Positions 63,453 to 64,000 of a stretch of 64,000 bases of DNA are shown piece by piece. The position numbers were made by a program, and so were the translations under genes. Origin of the DNA: Pelosinus fermentans JBW45 (GTDB taxonomy: Bacteria; Bacillota; Negativicutes; DSM-13327); assembly GCF_000271665.2 (NCBI RefSeq), contig NZ_CP010978.1, forward strand, positions 94,501 through 158,500, in the 5' to 3' direction. The notes under the pieces were generated by a model. That model ran no database searches and was not told the DNA's origin. It worked only from the letters and a program-made list of their open reading frames with translations. The number at the start of each line of letters is the position of its first letter. Within the stretch, counting starts at the first letter, position 1.

Positions 63453-64000
63453 ATGCTTACAGATATGAAAAGCATTCTGACAGATGCCAGAAAGAAGTCT
63501 TATGGGGTGGCAGCTCCTAATGCATGGAATGAAGATAGCATAAGAGCAGCAATCGGAGCTGCCGAAAGAGAAAAAGCGCCAATCATTATTGCCCTTTATC
63601 CTGTAATGGCTGATATTTTTGAATTTGGTAAAATTGCCGTAGAAATGGCAAAGAACGCGTCAGTACCAGTTGCAGTTCATTTAGATCATGGACAAGAGTT
63701 AGAACAGGTAGTTAAGGCCATACGTGCTGGATTTACATCTGTTATGGTTGATCGTTCAACCTTGCCTTTTGACAAGAACGTAGAAGCCGTGAAAGAAATT
63801 GTTAAGTTTGCTCACGCGGTAGGAGTAACAGTAGAAGCAGAATTAGGCCATGTTGGGCAGGGGTGTGACTATAAAGAAACCAAGGATCAAGGACTTACAG
63901 ATCCAAATGAAGCAATTGAATTTGTAGAAATGACAGGTGTGGATTGTCTTGCGGTTGCTGTCGGAACTTCCCATGGTGTGTATAAAGGAAAACCAGAATT
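63453..64000 (+). CDS. Class II fructose/tagatose-bisphosphate aldolase, cut by window end
   Basis: The first 182 residues are in the window. They show the class II aldolase pattern: YGVAAPNAWNEDSIRAAIGA, the zinc motif VAVHLDHGQELE, VMVDRSTLPFDKNV, VEAELGHVGQG and AVAVGTSHGVYKGKPE. It should split a ketose bisphosphate into two trioses. AAGGTG lies 8 bases before the ATG. It follows the dehydrogenase by 40 bases in the PTS operon. Tagatose-type substrates are suggested by the galactitol-type transporter. Confidence 0.92.
   Translation, partial: MLTDMKSILTDARKKSYGVAAPNAWNEDSIRAAIGAAEREKAPIIIALYPVMADIFEFGKIAVEMAKNASVPVAVHLDHGQELEQVVKAIRAGFTSVMVDRSTLPFDKNVEAVKEIVKFAHAVGVTVEAELGHVGQGCDYKETKDQGLTDPNEAIEFVEMTGVDCLAVAVGTSHGVYKGKPE

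Overview
The window looks like a low-GC, spore-former-type anaerobe of the Firmicutes. Sporomusa/Pelosinus-like Negativicutes are my best guess, from gene content only: sigma-54 promoters, reverse rubrerythrin, an acetoacetate decarboxylase/CoA-transferase set, a DUF1540 protein and a trans-AT PKS. No rRNA, tRNA, CRISPR array or insertion sequence was seen.

Region 1 (1-27436) is the 3' part of a trans-acyltransferase polyketide/non-ribosomal peptide cluster. Three PKS proteins, the first cut by the window edge, carry KS-DH-KR / ACP-KS-DH*-KR-ACP-KS-KR-ACP-KS0 / DH-ACP-KS0-ACP. A C-A-PCP-TE protein follows, whose binding-pocket residues point to cysteine. No AT domain is present, so the AT must act in trans from outside the window. 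Downstream are a serine O-acetyltransferase (a cysteine precursor enzyme), a PksB/BaeB-type metallo-hydrolase, a PfaD-type trans enoyl reductase, a membrane acyltransferase, a frameshifted phosphoesterase and an Sfp-type phosphopantetheinyl transferase. The predicted product is a polyketide with a C-terminal cysteine amide. I do not recognise it as a known compound.

Region 2 (27631-33395) handles alanine and amino acids: a sigma-54 activator with ACT and PAS domains, alanine dehydrogenase behind a clear -24/-12 promoter with an upstream palindrome, and a permease fused to a periplasmic binding-protein domain.

Region 3 (33533-41386) has a LysR regulator, a GNAT-like protein, then adc-atoD-atoA-thl, which would convert acetyl-CoA to acetone or use acetoacetate. 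Small accessory genes follow (GNAT, LysE exporter, histidine phosphatase).

Region 4 (41681-45746) is a sucrose operon: LacI-type repressor, EIIBC and sucrose-6-phosphate hydrolase, with a strong promoter and two operators.

Region 5 (46084-59419) is a mix of stress and housekeeping genes: an XRE regulator with its palindrome, a beta-flower repeat protein, PEBP, an EamA transporter, an exported BamE-like protein behind a Fur-like box and structured leader, Hsp20, a lactate dehydrogenase-like enzyme, an NRDE protein, reverse rubrerythrin with a DUF1540 protein, and a cadmium-type ATPase with its ArsR repressor. It also holds a dispersed palindromic repeat in three copies and a remnant of an [FeFe]-hydrogenase gene.

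Region 6 (59578-64000) has a candidate small RNA and a sigma-54-driven galactitol-type PTS operon (IIB, IIC, IIA, a 2-hydroxyacid dehydrogenase and a class II aldolase cut by the window end).
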